Assembly (NCBI GenBank): GCA_963807085.1
Contig: CAWEBB010000011.1
Coordinates: 141,385 to 205,384, forward strand
DNA from: JACKII01 sp963807085
GTDB taxonomy: Bacteria > Pseudomonadota > Alphaproteobacteria > Bin95
Direction: 5' to 3'
DNA: 64,000 bases
Shown piece by piece: positions 43,001 to 53,008 of the stretch. A program made the translations under genes and the position numbers. Position 1 is the first letter of the stretch; each line of letters opens with the position of its first letter. The notes beneath the pieces are model-generated. The model did not search any database, was not told where the DNA came from, and saw only the letters and a list, made by a program, of their open reading frames with translations.

Positions 43001-44635
43001 ATGAGCCACGCGCACCGGCCCAAGGCCGGCAAAGGGTGGGCGGTCAGCGTGGGCCTCTTGGCCTTTCTGGCCGGCCTGCCACTGCTTGCCGTCGGCTGGC
43101 TCGCCATCACGCCAACGGAAGAGTTGTGGGCGCATCTCTTCCACACGGTCCTGCCCAACTACCTTTATAATACCGTGCTGCTGGGGGTCGGGGTCAGCGG
43201 CGGAGCGCTATTGCTCGGGGTGCCGCTCGCCTGGATGGTCAGCGTCTACGAGTTTCCGGGCCGCAAGCTGCTGGACCGCGCGCTTTTCCTGCCGCTTGCC
43301 ATACCGACCTACCTGATCGCCTTCGTTTATACGGATTTCCTGGAATATGCGGGGCCGGTACAGGTCTTTCTGCGGGAGGCATATGGCTGGCGTAATGCCC
43401 AGGACTATTGGTTTCCCTCCATCCGCACGCTCGGCGGCGGCATCATCGTTCTGACGCTGTGCCTTTATCCCTATGTCTACTGGCTGGCGCGGGCGGCGTT
43501 TTTCGGCCGGGGCACACGCCAGATCGAGGCGGCCCGCCTGATGGGCGAAGGGCCTTTCGGCGCATTCAGACGGGTCGGCCTGCCGCTCGCCCGTCCCGCA
43601 TTGGCCGCCGGCGTCCTGATTGTCTGGATGGAGACGGCCAACGATATTGGCGCGGTTGAGCATTTCGGAATCCAGACCCTGACGGTCGGCATTTTCGACG
43701 TCTGGCTGCATCTGGGCCGTCCCGGTGCCGCGGCGCAGATCGCGCTGGTATTGTTGGTGCTCATCATATTTCTCGCAACGACCGAAAGGCTCGCGCGGGG
43801 CGGGCGGCGCTACCACACCGACAGCACGCAGGGCGAAGCGGAACGCCGCCGGCTCAGCACCGGAGCAGGCGTTCTGACCGCCGCTCTTCTGTTCCTGCCG
43901 CTCCTCGCCGGCTTTCTCGTGCCGGCGGGCCGCTTGCTGTATCATGCTGCCAACCACCTGGATCATGAGTCGACCGGCACCTTCTGGAACCTGGCGCTGC
44001 ACAGCATCACGCTTTCCACGATGGCGGCATGCGTGAGTGTCGCCCTGGCCCTGGTTCTCGCCTACGGGGTCCGCCTCTATCCGTCGCCCGGCATGCGGCA
44101 CGGCGTGCGCTTCGCCACGCTCGGCTATGCCATCCCCGGCGCAGTGCTGGCACTGGGAATACTGACACTAACGACGACCGCCGACCTGCGCATGGCCGAC
44201 GTGACCGAGTGGTTCGGCGGCAAGCCCACTGCCATTCTGGGCGGGACCATTTTCGCGCTGGTCGCGGCCCTTTGCGTGCGCTTTCTGGCACTGGCTTACG
44301 GCACGATCGACGCCGGCCTGCAGCGGGTCACGCCCAACATGGACGACGCCGCGCGCATGCTGGGGGCGTCGCCCGGCGCGGCCCTGCTGCGGGTGCATCT
44401 GCCATTGCTGAAAGGCAGCTGGCTGACGGCCGCGGCCCTGGTATTCGTCGATTCCATGAAAGAGTTGCCGATGACGCTGCTGCTGCGGCCCTTCAACTAT
44501 GAGACGCTGGCCTCTCACGTCTACCAGCTCGCCAGCGACGAGCGCCTGGAAGCGAGCGCGCTCTCGGCGCTCGCGATCGTGGTCGTGGGTATCGGGCCGG
44601 TGCTGTTTCTGGGCCGCCTCAGCGCACGTGACTAG
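43001..44635 (+). CDS. Ferric iron ABC transporter permease (FbpB/AfuB-type, two fused permease domains)
   Basis: 544 residues with about 12 membrane segments and two BPD permease domains. The first EAA-type loop is AARLMGEGPFGAFRRVGLPL and the second DDAARMLGASPGAALLRVHL, each followed by A/G-rich helices. VFVDSMKELPMTLLLRPFNY is a strong FbpB/SfuB signature. It imports periplasmic ferric iron when paired with a binding protein and ATPase. Neither is in this window, so partners must be elsewhere. It starts 4 bases after fur. Confidence 0.9.
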   Translation: MSHAHRPKAGKGWAVSVGLLAFLAGLPLLAVGWLAITPTEELWAHLFHTVLPNYLYNTVLLGVGVSGGALLLGVPLAWMVSVYEFPGRKLLDRALFLPLAIPTYLIAFVYTDFLEYAGPVQVFLREAYGWRNAQDYWFPSIRTLGGGIIVLTLCLYPYVYWLARAAFFGRGTRQIEAARLMGEGPFGAFRRVGLPLARPALAAGVLIVWMETANDIGAVEHFGIQTLTVGIFDVWLHLGRPGAAAQIALVLLVLIIFLATTERLARGGRRYHTDSTQGEAERRRLSTGAGVLTAALLFLPLLAGFLVPAGRLLYHAANHLDHESTGTFWNLALHSITLSTMAACVSVALALVLAYGVRLYPSPGMRHGVRFATLGYAIPGAVLALGILTLTTTADLRMADVTEWFGGKPTAILGGTIFALVAALCVRFLALAYGTIDAGLQRVTPNMDDAARMLGASPGAALLRVHLPLLKGSWLTAAALVFVDSMKELPMTLLLRPFNYETLASHVYQLASDERLEASALSALAIVVVGIGPVLFLGRLSARD

Positions 44636-44669
44636 CGCGTGCGCCTCGCCCACTCATGGCCTTGCCCAC

Positions 44670-45080
44670 TCAATCGTCGTCGTGCTTCGGCTCCCGCACG
44701 GCCGGCCAGGGCTCGCCCACATCCTCCAGCAGGCAATCGAGCTTCTGCACTCGAATGCGCAGACTGGCGCCGCCCGCAAACTCGGCTTGCACGACGCCAT
44801 CGGCGTAAACCAGGCTCAGCAGGGCGTAAATGTGGTTCGGCTTGTTCCGATCCACTCCGCGCGATTGCACGCCGTTCGCTTCCTGGAACGACAGCAACGC
44901 ATGGGTGCGACTGGGCTCGGCCGGATCGTCCCAACGGTATCGATTTACGGCAAATATAAACCGCCGCTCGTCCTTGAAATAGGCCATGTCCGCCAGCGGC
45001 ACCAACGCGTCCTGCAACAGCGCCGAAACGACGGTCAGATCATCGGGATCGTGGGCGCGCAGCCGCACCGGTTTCTTCAT
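44670..45080 (-). CDS. DUF2948 family protein
   Basis: 136 residues from ATG 45080, overlapping the murA stop by ATGA. RLRAHDPDDLTVVSALLQDA, FKDERRFIFAVNRYRWDDP and KPNHIYALLSLVYADGVVQA match DUF2948, a small soluble family found next to murA in alphaproteobacteria. The function is unknown. The acidic end (REPKHDDD) is intact. Confidence 0.85.
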   Translation of the reverse strand: MKKPVRLRAHDPDDLTVVSALLQDALVPLADMAYFKDERRFIFAVNRYRWDDPAEPSRTHALLSFQEANGVQSRGVDRNKPNHIYALLSLVYADGVVQAEFAGGASLRIRVQKLDCLLEDVGEPWPAVREPKHDDD

Positions 45081-46357
45081 TCCCGCACCCGTTCGATAAT
45101 GGCTCCACACGCTGCCAGCTTCTCTTCCAGACGTTCATAGCCGCGGTCCAGGTGATAGATGCGCCGGACCTCTGTCTCACCCGCCGCCGCCAGGCCCGCC
45201 AGCACCAGCGAGACGGACGCCCGCAGGTCGGTCGCCATCACCGGCGCCCCCCGCAACCGCTTGACGCCGCGCACCAGCGCCGATGCGCCGTGCACGGTGA
45301 CGTTTGCGCCCATGCGTGACAGTTCGGGCACGTGCATGAAGCGATTTTCGAAGATCGTCTCGGTCACCATCGCCGCTCCTTCGGCCACCGTCATCAGACT
45401 CATGAACTGGGCCTGCAGGTCCGTGGGAAATCCCGGAAACGGCTCCGTCATCGCATCGGCGCCGGTCAGGCCATTGGCGCGGCGCACCCGCAACCCGCTT
45501 TCGCCCGCTTCGATGTCAACGCCCGCCTGGCGCAGCAGTTCCACCGCGGCTACCAAGTGCGTCTCCTTTGCGCCGATCAGTTCCACGTCGCCGCCGGTGA
45601 TCGCCGCCGCCATGGCATAGGTGCCGGTCTCGATCCGGTCGGGGATCACCGCATGCTCGGCAGCTTTCAGGCTATCACGGCCCTGCACGCGGATGGTATG
45701 GGCGCCCGCCCCCTCAATCTCGGCCCCCATCGCCCGCAGGCAGTCGCAGAGGTCGATAATTTCCGGCTCGCGCGCCGCGTTCAGGATTTCGGTTTCGCCC
45801 CTGGCGAGCGCCGCGGCCATCAGCGCGTTCTCGGTCGCCCCCACCGAGACCTTTGGGAAGGCAATGCGGCCGCCGGTCAGTCCCTTGGTGGCGCGCGCCT
45901 CCACATAGCCGCTGTTGATCTCGATCGACGCACCAAGCTCCTCCAGCGCCATCAGGTGCAGATCGACCGGCCGGTTTCCGATGGCGCAGCCGCCGGGCAG
46001 CGAAACCCGCGCCAGGCCCGCCCGCGCCACCAGCGGCCCCAGCACCAGCACCGACGCCCGCATCTTGCGCACGAGGTCATAGGGCGCGGTGGTGCTGGTC
46101 AGTTGCTTGGTGTGGAAGCGCATCACGCTGCCGGTCTCGCCACCCTCGCCGTCGCCCTCCAGCGCGATATCCGCGCCGTGCTGGGACAGCAAATTCGCCA
46201 TGGAAGCAATGTCTGCCAGATGGGGCATGTTGCTGAGAGTGAGCGGCTGGTCCGACAGCAGCGCCGCCGCCATCAATGGCAGCGCCGCGTTCTTGGCGCC
46301 GCTCACCGGAATGCGGCCCTTCAGCGGTTTGCCGCCCTGAATGCGGATCATTTCCAT
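45077..46357 (-). CDS. murA: UDP-N-acetylglucosamine 1-carboxyvinyltransferase
   Basis: 426 residues, the usual MurA length. The N-terminal IPVSGAKNAALPLMAAALLS has the conserved KN motif (Lys22-Asn23), and the catalytic Cys124 is in LPGGCAIGNRPVDLH. It transfers enolpyruvate from PEP to UDP-GlcNAc, the first step of peptidoglycan synthesis, and is the fosfomycin target; Cys rather than Asp predicts sensitivity. It is in an operon with DUF2948 and 26 bases downstream of dcd. Confidence 0.97.
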   Translation of the reverse strand: MEMIRIQGGKPLKGRIPVSGAKNAALPLMAAALLSDQPLTLSNMPHLADIASMANLLSQHGADIALEGDGEGGETGSVMRFHTKQLTSTTAPYDLVRKMRASVLVLGPLVARAGLARVSLPGGCAIGNRPVDLHLMALEELGASIEINSGYVEARATKGLTGGRIAFPKVSVGATENALMAAALARGETEILNAAREPEIIDLCDCLRAMGAEIEGAGAHTIRVQGRDSLKAAEHAVIPDRIETGTYAMAAAITGGDVELIGAKETHLVAAVELLRQAGVDIEAGESGLRVRRANGLTGADAMTEPFPGFPTDLQAQFMSLMTVAEGAAMVTETIFENRFMHVPELSRMGANVTVHGASALVRGVKRLRGAPVMATDLRASVSLVLAGLAAAGETEVRRIYHLDRGYERLEEKLAACGAIIERVRE

Positions 46358-46383
46358 CGGCTATCCCCCTCCACCCTCGCGGC

Positions 46384-46938
46384 CTACAGCTTCGGCAGCG
46401 TGACGCCGCGCTGCTTCATATACTTGCCGGCCCGGTCGGCATAGGAGATTTCGCAGGGCTCGTCCGCCTTCAGGAACAGGAACTGGCAGGCGCCCTCATT
46501 CGCATAAATTCGTGCCGGCAGGGGCGTCGTGTTGGAGAATTCCAGCGTCACATGCCCCTCCCATTCCGGCTCCAGCGGCGTCACGTTCACGATGATGCCG
46601 CAGCGGGCATAGGTGGATTTGCCGAGGCAGATTACCAGCACATCTCGCGGAATGCGGAAATATTCGACCGTGCGCGCCAGCGCGAACGAATTCGGCGGAA
46701 TCACGCACACGTCGGTATTGCGTTCGACAAAGCTCTGGTCGGAAAAAGCCTTCGGGTCGACGATCACGGAATCCACATTGGTGAAAATGCGAAACTCCGG
46801 CGCGACCCGGGCGTCGTAGCCAAAGCTGGAGAGCCCGAAGGAAATGGTGCCGTCCCGGTGCTGCCGGTCGGCAAAAGGCTCGATCATGCCGTTTTCCACC
46901 GCCTGTTCGCGGATCCAGCGGTCCGGCATGATGCTCAT
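46384..46938 (-). CDS. dcd: dCTP deaminase
   Basis: 184 residues. MPDRWIREQAVENGMIEPF, SFGYDARVAPEF, the catalytic region CLGKSTYARCGIIVNVTPLE and PEWEGHVTLEFSNTTPLPA are diagnostic of Dcd. It deaminates dCTP to dUTP for thymidylate synthesis. The start overlaps the stop of the small upstream gene by ATGA, so translation is coupled. Intact. Confidence 0.96.
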   Translation of the reverse strand: MSIMPDRWIREQAVENGMIEPFADRQHRDGTISFGLSSFGYDARVAPEFRIFTNVDSVIVDPKAFSDQSFVERNTDVCVIPPNSFALARTVEYFRIPRDVLVICLGKSTYARCGIIVNVTPLEPEWEGHVTLEFSNTTPLPARIYANEGACQFLFLKADEPCEISYADRAGKYMKQRGVTLPKL

Positions 46939-47192
46939 GGCGTTTCGTTCCTTGTATTTTTGTCGCCCACGGACGGCGCATTGTCATCGCATTCGCTGTC
47001 CAATTCGATAAGATCTTTGCGCGCGGCCGTCTGCGCCTTGCGCCGCCGCAGGTTCGCCCGCAAGGCTTCCGCGAGACGCACCTCCCGTTCGCTTCGAGGA
47101 TTGCGCTCGGGATCGCGTTGGGAATGAGGCTGTGCGGCACTTGGACTTGACTTCCGCTCCTGCCCGGACTTGCTTCGGCTGTCTTGCGCCAT
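46935..47192 (-). CDS. Small basic hydrophilic protein upstream of dcd
   Basis: 85 residues, very rich in Arg, Ser, Glu and Asp, with a helical core EVRLAEALRANLRRRKAQTA and a likely disordered N-terminus. Its stop overlaps the dcd start (ATGA), which supports translation. Small proteins with the core AEALRxNLxRRKAQ precede dcd or similar genes in alphaproteobacteria as far as I know, but no function is established. It could be a nucleic-acid-associated protein judging by charge alone. Confidence 0.6.
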   Translation of the reverse strand: MAQDSRSKSGQERKSSPSAAQPHSQRDPERNPRSEREVRLAEALRANLRRRKAQTAARKDLIELDSECDDNAPSVGDKNTRNETP

Positions 47193-47352
47193 CGGTTCTC
47201 TGGCTTCGCTTCAAATGGTGGAGGATGTACAGGTGTCGAGGCTGGTGTTTAGGGAGCCGTTGGGCGGCAGGTCAAGCCGCCGCGCCGGAAATACCGCAGA
47301 CAGGCTTGCCAGGCTGGGCACAAACTGGCAAGAAGCGCGTGCTGCATTTTGG

Positions 47353-47427
47353 GCCGCCGTAGCTCAGTGGTAGAGCGCACCCTTGGTAAGGGTGAGGTCG
47401 AGTGTTCAATCCACTCCGGCGGCACCA
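47353..47427 (+). tRNA. tRNA-Thr (anticodon GGT)
   Basis: The cloverleaf is readable: acceptor GCCGCCG/CGGCGGC, D-arm GCTCAGTGGTAGAGC, anticodon stem CACCC/GGGTG around TTGGTAA (anticodon GGT), T-arm GAGTGTTCAATCCACTC. CCA is encoded at the 3' end. A type I restriction-modification locus starts 200 bases downstream, a common island position. Confidence 0.95.
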
Positions 47428-47628
47428 TTGCTTTTGCATAACTGACTGTTATCGCTTAGAAATTCCCCGCGCCGAAAAAATTATCCACCTAAATATCCAC
47501 CCTGCCGAAGCCGTCAAAAGCTCATCTGAGCCTTGCGCGTTTTCGTTTGCCGTTGCAACCTTGGCGATGGGGCGCACGCGGCTTGCTCCCTTCCACTCGT
47601 TACGGTTGTCGCAAAATGGGGGCGTCCA

Positions 47629-49100
47629 GTGTTTGAACAAGTCTTCAAGAATATCGACGACGTGCTCTGGAAAGAGTCCGGCTGCACCACCGAGCTCGAC
47701 TACACCGAGCAGACCTCGTGGATGCTGTTCCTCAAATACCTGGATGACCTGGAGAAGGAGCGGGAGCTGGAGGCGGAGCTGCATGGCACGCCCTACCGCT
47801 ACATCCTCGACCAGCCGCACCGGTGGTCGGCCTGGGCCGCGCCGAAGAAGGCCGACGGCCGCTTCGACCACGACACCGCCCTGACCGGCGACGACCTGAT
47901 CGATTTCGTCAACCGCGACCTGTTCCCCTACCTGCAGAGCTTCCGCCAGACCGCGGCCAGCCCCGACACCATCGAATACAAGATCGGGGAGATTTTCTCC
48001 GAGATCCGCAACCGCTTCACCAGCGGCTATTCCTTGCGCGATGCGCTGGAACTGATGGACGGGCTGCGCATGCGCTCGCAGAAGGAGAAGCACGAGCTTT
48101 CCGACCTCTACGAAACCCGCATCAAGAACATGGGCAATGCCGGGCGGAACGGCGGCGAGTATTACACGCCCCGCCCGCTCATCCGCGCGATGGTTCAGGT
48201 GACCAGGCCGCAGATCGGCGAGACCATCTACGACGGCGCGTGCGGCTCCGCCGGCTTTCTGTGCGAGGCGTACGACTATCTGCGCTATGGCCCCGACGGG
48301 AAAAGCGGCTCCAGCCTTTCCACCGGCCAACTGGAGACGCTGCAAAAGCGCACCTTCTATGGCCAGGAGAAGAAGTCGCTCGCCTACGTCATCGCGACGA
48401 TGAACATGATCCTGCATGGCATCGACGCGCCGAACATCGTCCACGCCAACACGCTGGCGGAGAATGTGCAGGACGTGCAGGAGCGCGACCGCTTCGACGT
48501 TATCCTGGCCAACCCGCCCTTCGGCGGCAAGGAGCGCAAGGAAGTTCAGCAGAACTTCACGGTCAAGACCGGCGAGACCGCCTTCCTGTTCCTGCAACAC
48601 TTCATCAAGCGGCTGCGGGCGGGCGGGCGCGCCGCCATCGTCATCAAGAACACCTTCCTTTCCAACACCGATGGTGCGTCCCGGGCGTTGCGGCAGGAGT
48701 TGCTGGAAAGCTGCAACCTGCACACCGTGCTGGATTGCCCGGCCAAGACCTTCCTCGGCGCGGGCGTCAAGACGGTGGTGCTGTTCTTTCAGAAGGGCGA
48801 GCCGACGCGGAGCATCTGGTACTACCAGCTTGAGCCGGGGCGGAGCCTGGGCAAGACCAACCCGCTGAACGACGGCGATCTGGCGGAGTTCGTCGGCCTG
48901 CAAGCGGGTTCACCGATGGCGAAGTAGCTGGACCGTGGACGCGGGCGATATCGATCCGGCGACCTATGACCTTTCCGTCAAGAACCCAAACAAGGCGCGA
49001 GGAGGCACCGCTCCGCGACCCGGAAGACATTATGGCGGAAATCGCCGCGCTGGATGCGGAGACGGCGGAAATCCTCGACGGCATCCGGGGGATGCTATGA
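47629..49100 (+). pseudogene. hsdM: Type I restriction-modification DNA methyltransferase (HsdM), two frameshifts
   Basis: GTG at 47629 starts FEQVFKNIDDVLWKESGCTT. The methyltransferase has the SAM site region GEYYTPRPLIRAMVQV and DGACGSAGFL, and the catalytic NPPF in VILANPPFGGKER, so it is an N6-adenine (gamma-type) enzyme. At about 48925 an extra T creates a stop; with it removed the text continues SWTVDAGDIDPATYDLSVKN. At about 48999 another extra base moves the frame to PLRDPEDIMAEIAALDAETA, ending at 49100 with ATGA overlap to hsdS. The truncated product lacks about 60 C-terminal residues. Inactivation is likely unless these are read errors. Confidence 0.88.
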
Positions 49101-49269
49101 GGGATGGGTGGAAGAGAATACCTCTTGGAGACGTGTGCAGGCTTGTTAACGGTCGCGCTTATAAGAGGCCTGAGTTACTGGCCTCCGGCAAATACCCTGT
49201 ATTACGTGTAGGGAATTTCTTTTCAAACCGAGGGTGGTACTATTCCGACTTAAAACTAGATTCCGATAA

Positions 49270-50485
49270 GAGGCTTCTCCCGTTGGCTCCGGCGGCACAA
49301 AATGTGGTGATCTGCGCTTGCGTCGCGAGGTGCGTTCGCTTAATGTTCTCGCATGCCGAGCCGCTGGAAACATGACCGCCCGCTCTCCCGCGCCCAGTTC
49401 GAGGCGCGATTTCCGGATAATGCGGCCTGCGCCGACTATCTGGCGCGTCGCCGGTGGCCGGAGGGCTTTGTCTGCCCGGGCTGTGGCGTCACGAAGGGAT
49501 GGCTGCTGAAGACCAAGGCGTTCACCTGGGAGTGCGCGGCCTGCCGGCGGCAGACGTCCGTGACCGCAGGCACGGTCATGCACGGCAGCCATCTGCCGCT
49601 GAAGACCTGGTTCACGGCGATCCATATCGTAACCAGCCACTCCAACGGGATCTCCGCCCTGCAACTGCAGGCCCAACTGGGCCTGGGCAGCTACAAGAGC
49701 GCCTGGCTGCTCCTGACGAAGCTCCGCCGCGCCATGGTCGATCCCGAGCGAAGCCTTCTCGAGGACGTCGTCGAAGTTGACGAGACCGAGATCGCCTTGC
49801 GCCATAAGGACGACCCGCCCGCTGGCGGTCAAGGCCGCAGCTCGCAGGGCAAGATGCTCGTTGCCGGCGCGGTGGAGCTCTCGCCCGAAGGCAAGCCGCG
49901 CCGCATTCGTCTCGCGCCGATCGCCGACTTCTCCGGCGCCACGCTCAAGCCCTTCGTCGTCGCGGTCGCCGCCGCCGGTGCCCGCGTCGTCACGGACGGA
50001 TGGTCCGGCTACAATGGCCTGCCCGACCATGTGCACGAGCCGAAAGTCGTCGGCAAGATGGCCGCCCACATCATCCTGCGCTGGACCCATCGCGTCTTTT
50101 CAAACCTCAAGAGATGGGCGCTCGGGACCTACCATGGCCTCCGTCGCCAGCACTTCAGGCGTTACCTCGACGAGTTCGTCTTCAGGTGGAACCGTCGCCG
50201 CCACACAGCCGTGGCGTTCGATACCCTGCTCGGCCTCGGAGCCCGCCTCGCGCCAGCAACCGCCCGCGACTTCGTCGAGCAGCGCGTCTGAGAGTACCAG
50301 ATCACGGCGCCACACCCCGGAATGCGAGATCGCCGTCGCCTGTCCGCGGTGCATCCAACCGTCTCGAGCCGCTGCCTACGTCGATCAGAATTGCTCAGAG
50401 CCCTGCATGCACCAGGAAGCCATCACCCGCGCCGCCATCCGAAACATCAACATCTCGCAGCGCCGGAACGAAAGGGAGAAGCCTC
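49270..50485 (+). mobile_element. IS1595-family insertion sequence, copy 1 (1216 bp)
   Basis: Inverted ends GAGGCTTCTCCC (left) and GGGAGAAGCCTC (right). The element is flanked on both sides by TCCGATAA (49262-49269 and 50486-50493), a perfect 8-bp target duplication inside hsdS. It holds one intact transposase. It differs from copy 2 by at least one base (T versus G at 50303). Confidence 0.95.
49353..50291 (+). CDS. IS1595-family (ISXO2-like) transposase
   Basis: 312 residues. The N-terminal zinc ribbon (CPGC...CAAC: FVCPGCGVTKGW, WECAACRRQTS) is followed by the ISXO2-type DDE-like domain with EVDETEIALRHK, VVTDGWSGYNGL, and the C-terminal FSNLKRWALGTYHGLRRQHF and FRWNRRRHTAVAFD. No frameshift, so potentially active. 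The ATG at 49353 is the only sensible start. Confidence 0.93.
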   Translation: MPSRWKHDRPLSRAQFEARFPDNAACADYLARRRWPEGFVCPGCGVTKGWLLKTKAFTWECAACRRQTSVTAGTVMHGSHLPLKTWFTAIHIVTSHSNGISALQLQAQLGLGSYKSAWLLLTKLRRAMVDPERSLLEDVVEVDETEIALRHKDDPPAGGQGRSSQGKMLVAGAVELSPEGKPRRIRLAPIADFSGATLKPFVVAVAAAGARVVTDGWSGYNGLPDHVHEPKVVGKMAAHIILRWTHRVFSNLKRWALGTYHGLRRQHFRRYLDEFVFRWNRRRHTAVAFDTLLGLGARLAPATARDFVEQRV

Positions 50486-51792
50486 TCCGATAAATATTGC
50501 GATAATGGAGACCTACTTTATGCATGGTCGGCATCATTTGGCCCTAAAATATGGGACGGCGGAAAGGTAATATTTCACTACCATATTTGGAAGGTTGAAT
50601 TTGATCTTGCTGAAGTTGAAAAGCGGTTCTTATTCTACTGGTTTGATTGGGACGCTGAGAGAATTAAAGCCGAGCAAGGCGTCGGAACGGCGATGATCCA
50701 TGTTACAAAAGGCGCGATGGAAAGGCGGGCTATTGCACTCCCACCACTGGCCGAGCAGAAGCGGATTGTTGCCATTCTGGATGAGGCGTTTGAGGGGATC
50801 GATGCGGCGATTGCCAATACCGAGAAAAACCTCGCCAACGCCCGCGAACTCTTCGACAGCTACCTCAACGCCATCTTCTCCCATCCCGGTGAGGGGTGGG
50901 TTGAGACGACTATCGGGGAGGAAGTCTCCCTGCTCACTGGCTTCGCCTTCAAGAGCAGCGAATATTCGTCCGACGACGACGATATAAACCTCCTTCGCGG
51001 CGACAATATCGTGCAAGGTAAATTCAGATGGGAGAATGTAAAGAAATGGCCCAGAAGCCGCTTATCTGAGTTTCAGAAATTCATGCTCGCTGAGGACGAT
51101 GTTGTCGTGGCAATGGATCGAACTTGGATAAAAGGCGGCATTAAATATGCGAAAATTTCGGCGTATGACTTACCATGCCTGCTTTTGCAACGAGTTGCCC
51201 GGCTTAGATGCCTAGAAAATTTAGACCCTGAATTTTTGTTTTATGTCATCGGCTCTAAATGCTTCATGGACTATGTTCTATCGATACAAACAGGTCTTGG
51301 GGTGCCGCATGTTAGTGGCCCACAGCTTCAGACCTTCAAGTTTTTCCGACCGGACATCGAAACGCAAAGCGAGTTAGTTGATAAGTTGGCTGCCTTCTCA
51401 GGCCACTGCTACAAACTGATCGAACAATACGATGCTCGCCTAGCCAGTCTGGCCGAATTCAAACAATCCCTCCTCGCCAAAGCCTTCTCCGGCGACCTCA
51501 CCGCAGACCTGGACAAGGCCCTGCAAGAGGCCGCGGCATGAACGTGGCGGAAAACGGCGGGTAAAATAGGAGCGGATATGGCGCGCAAGAAACTGACCAA
51601 AAAACGAGCCAAGCTATTAGCTGAACTTGAGCAAATTGTTGGAAACAATTGTTACAATGGCAGCATTCAAAATTATGGTCCATATGGCGTCTATGAGGGG
51701 GCGGGGAGGTATTTTCGGTACCCATTGACTGTGAGCGATGCTGAGGGAAACACCAAAAAGGTTCGGAGCCATAGGGAGGTCGATCCAAACGA

Positions 51793-53008
51793 GAGGCTTC
51801 TCCCTTTCGTTCCGGCGCTGCGAGATGTTGATGTTTCGGATGGCGGCGCGGGTGATGGCTTCCTGGTGCATGCAGGGCTCTGAGCAATTCTGATCGACGT
51901 AGGCAGCGGCTCGAGACGGTTGGATGCACCGCGGACAGGCGACGGCGATCTCGCATTCCGGGGTGTGGCGCCGTGCTCTGGTACTCTCAGACGCGCTGCT
52001 CGACGAAGTCGCGGGCGGTTGCTGGCGCGAGGCGGGCTCCGAGGCCGAGCAGGGTATCGAACGCCACGGCTGTGTGGCGGCGACGGTTCCACCTGAAGAC
52101 GAACTCGTCGAGGTAACGCCTGAAGTGCTGGCGACGGAGGCCATGGTAGGTCCCGAGCGCCCATCTCTTGAGGTTTGAAAAGACGCGATGGGTCCAGCGC
52201 AGGATGATGTGGGCGGCCATCTTGCCGACGACTTTCGGCTCGTGCACATGGTCGGGCAGGCCATTGTAGCCGGACCATCCGTCCGTGACGACGCGGGCAC
52301 CGGCGGCGGCGACCGCGACGACGAAGGGCTTGAGCGTGGCGCCGGAGAAGTCGGCGATCGGCGCGAGACGAATGCGGCGCGGCTTGCCTTCGGGCGAGAG
52401 CTCCACCGCGCCGGCAACGAGCATCTTGCCCTGCGAGCTGCGGCCTTGACCGCCAGCGGGCGGGTCGTCCTTATGGCGCAAGGCGATCTCGGTCTCGTCA
52501 ACTTCGACGACGTCCTCGAGAAGGCTTCGCTCGGGATCGACCATGGCGCGGCGGAGCTTCGTCAGGAGCAGCCAGGCGCTCTTGTAGCTGCCCAGGCCCA
52601 GTTGGGCCTGCAGTTGCAGGGCGGAGATCCCGTTGGAGTGGCTGGTTACGATATGGATCGCCGTGAACCAGGTCTTCAGCGGCAGATGGCTGCCGTGCAT
52701 GACCGTGCCTGCGGTCACGGACGTCTGCCGCCGGCAGGCCGCGCACTCCCAGGTGAACGCCTTGGTCTTCAGCAGCCATCCCTTCGTGACGCCACAGCCC
52801 GGGCAGACAAAGCCCTCCGGCCACCGGCGACGCGCCAGATAGTCGGCGCAGGCCGCATTATCCGGAAATCGCGCCTCGAACTGGGCGCGGGAGAGCGGGC
52901 GGTCATGTTTCCAGCGGCTCGGCATGCGAGAACATTAAGCGAACGCACCTCGCGACGCAAGCGCAGATCACCACATTTTGTGCCGCCGGAGCCAACGGGA
53001 GAAGCCTC
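51793..53008 (-). mobile_element. IS1595-family insertion sequence, copy 2 (1216 bp, inverted)
   Basis: The same ends as copy 1 in opposite orientation, flanked by CCAAACGA on both sides (51785-51792 and 53009-53016), a perfect 8-bp target duplication. It was inserted independently of copy 1, since the duplications differ. Confidence 0.95.
51987..52925 (-). CDS. IS1595-family transposase, second intact copy
   Basis: 312 residues with the same translation as the copy at 49353, including the CPGC/CAAC zinc ribbon and EVDETEIALRHK. It is intact. Near-identity of the two copies and their perfect target duplications point to recent transposition. Confidence 0.93.
   Translation of the reverse strand: MPSRWKHDRPLSRAQFEARFPDNAACADYLARRRWPEGFVCPGCGVTKGWLLKTKAFTWECAACRRQTSVTAGTVMHGSHLPLKTWFTAIHIVTSHSNGISALQLQAQLGLGSYKSAWLLLTKLRRAMVDPERSLLEDVVEVDETEIALRHKDDPPAGGQGRSSQGKMLVAGAVELSPEGKPRRIRLAPIADFSGATLKPFVVAVAAAGARVVTDGWSGYNGLPDHVHEPKVVGKMAAHIILRWTHRVFSNLKRWALGTYHGLRRQHFRRYLDEFVFRWNRRRHTAVAFDTLLGLGARLAPATARDFVEQRV

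Larger units (their letters stand above)
49097..51541 (+). pseudogene. hsdS: Type I restriction specificity subunit (HsdS), disrupted by IS1595
   Basis: The gene begins MRDGWKRIPLGDVCRLVNGR at 49097 (ATGA with hsdM), runs to LDSDK at 49269, and resumes after the IS at 50494. Removing the element and one 8-base copy of TCCGATAA restores the reading LDSDKYCDNGDLLYAWSASF. Downstream are PLAEQKRIVAILDEAFEGID (conserved central helix), a second target-recognition domain (WVETTIGEEVSLLTGFAFKS) and the end QSLLAKAFSGDL. Apart from the insertion the gene is intact, so it was lost recently. Its product would determine the DNA recognition site. Confidence 0.93.

Noticed and set aside
47411..47427. Similarity of the tRNA-Thr 3' end (CTCCGGCGGCAC) to the IS1595 left end as a possible attachment-site repeat
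   Set aside because: The 12-base match lies within every IS1595 copy, as part of the element, so it is not an island att duplication. No integrase gene follows the tRNA.
47449..48903. 484-codon minus-strand frame opposite hsdM
   Set aside because: Antisense shadow; hsdM motifs on the plus strand explain the region.
49270..53008. A composite transposon bounded by the two IS1595 copies
   Set aside because: Each copy has its own, different target duplication, so they inserted independently; no shared outer duplication exists.
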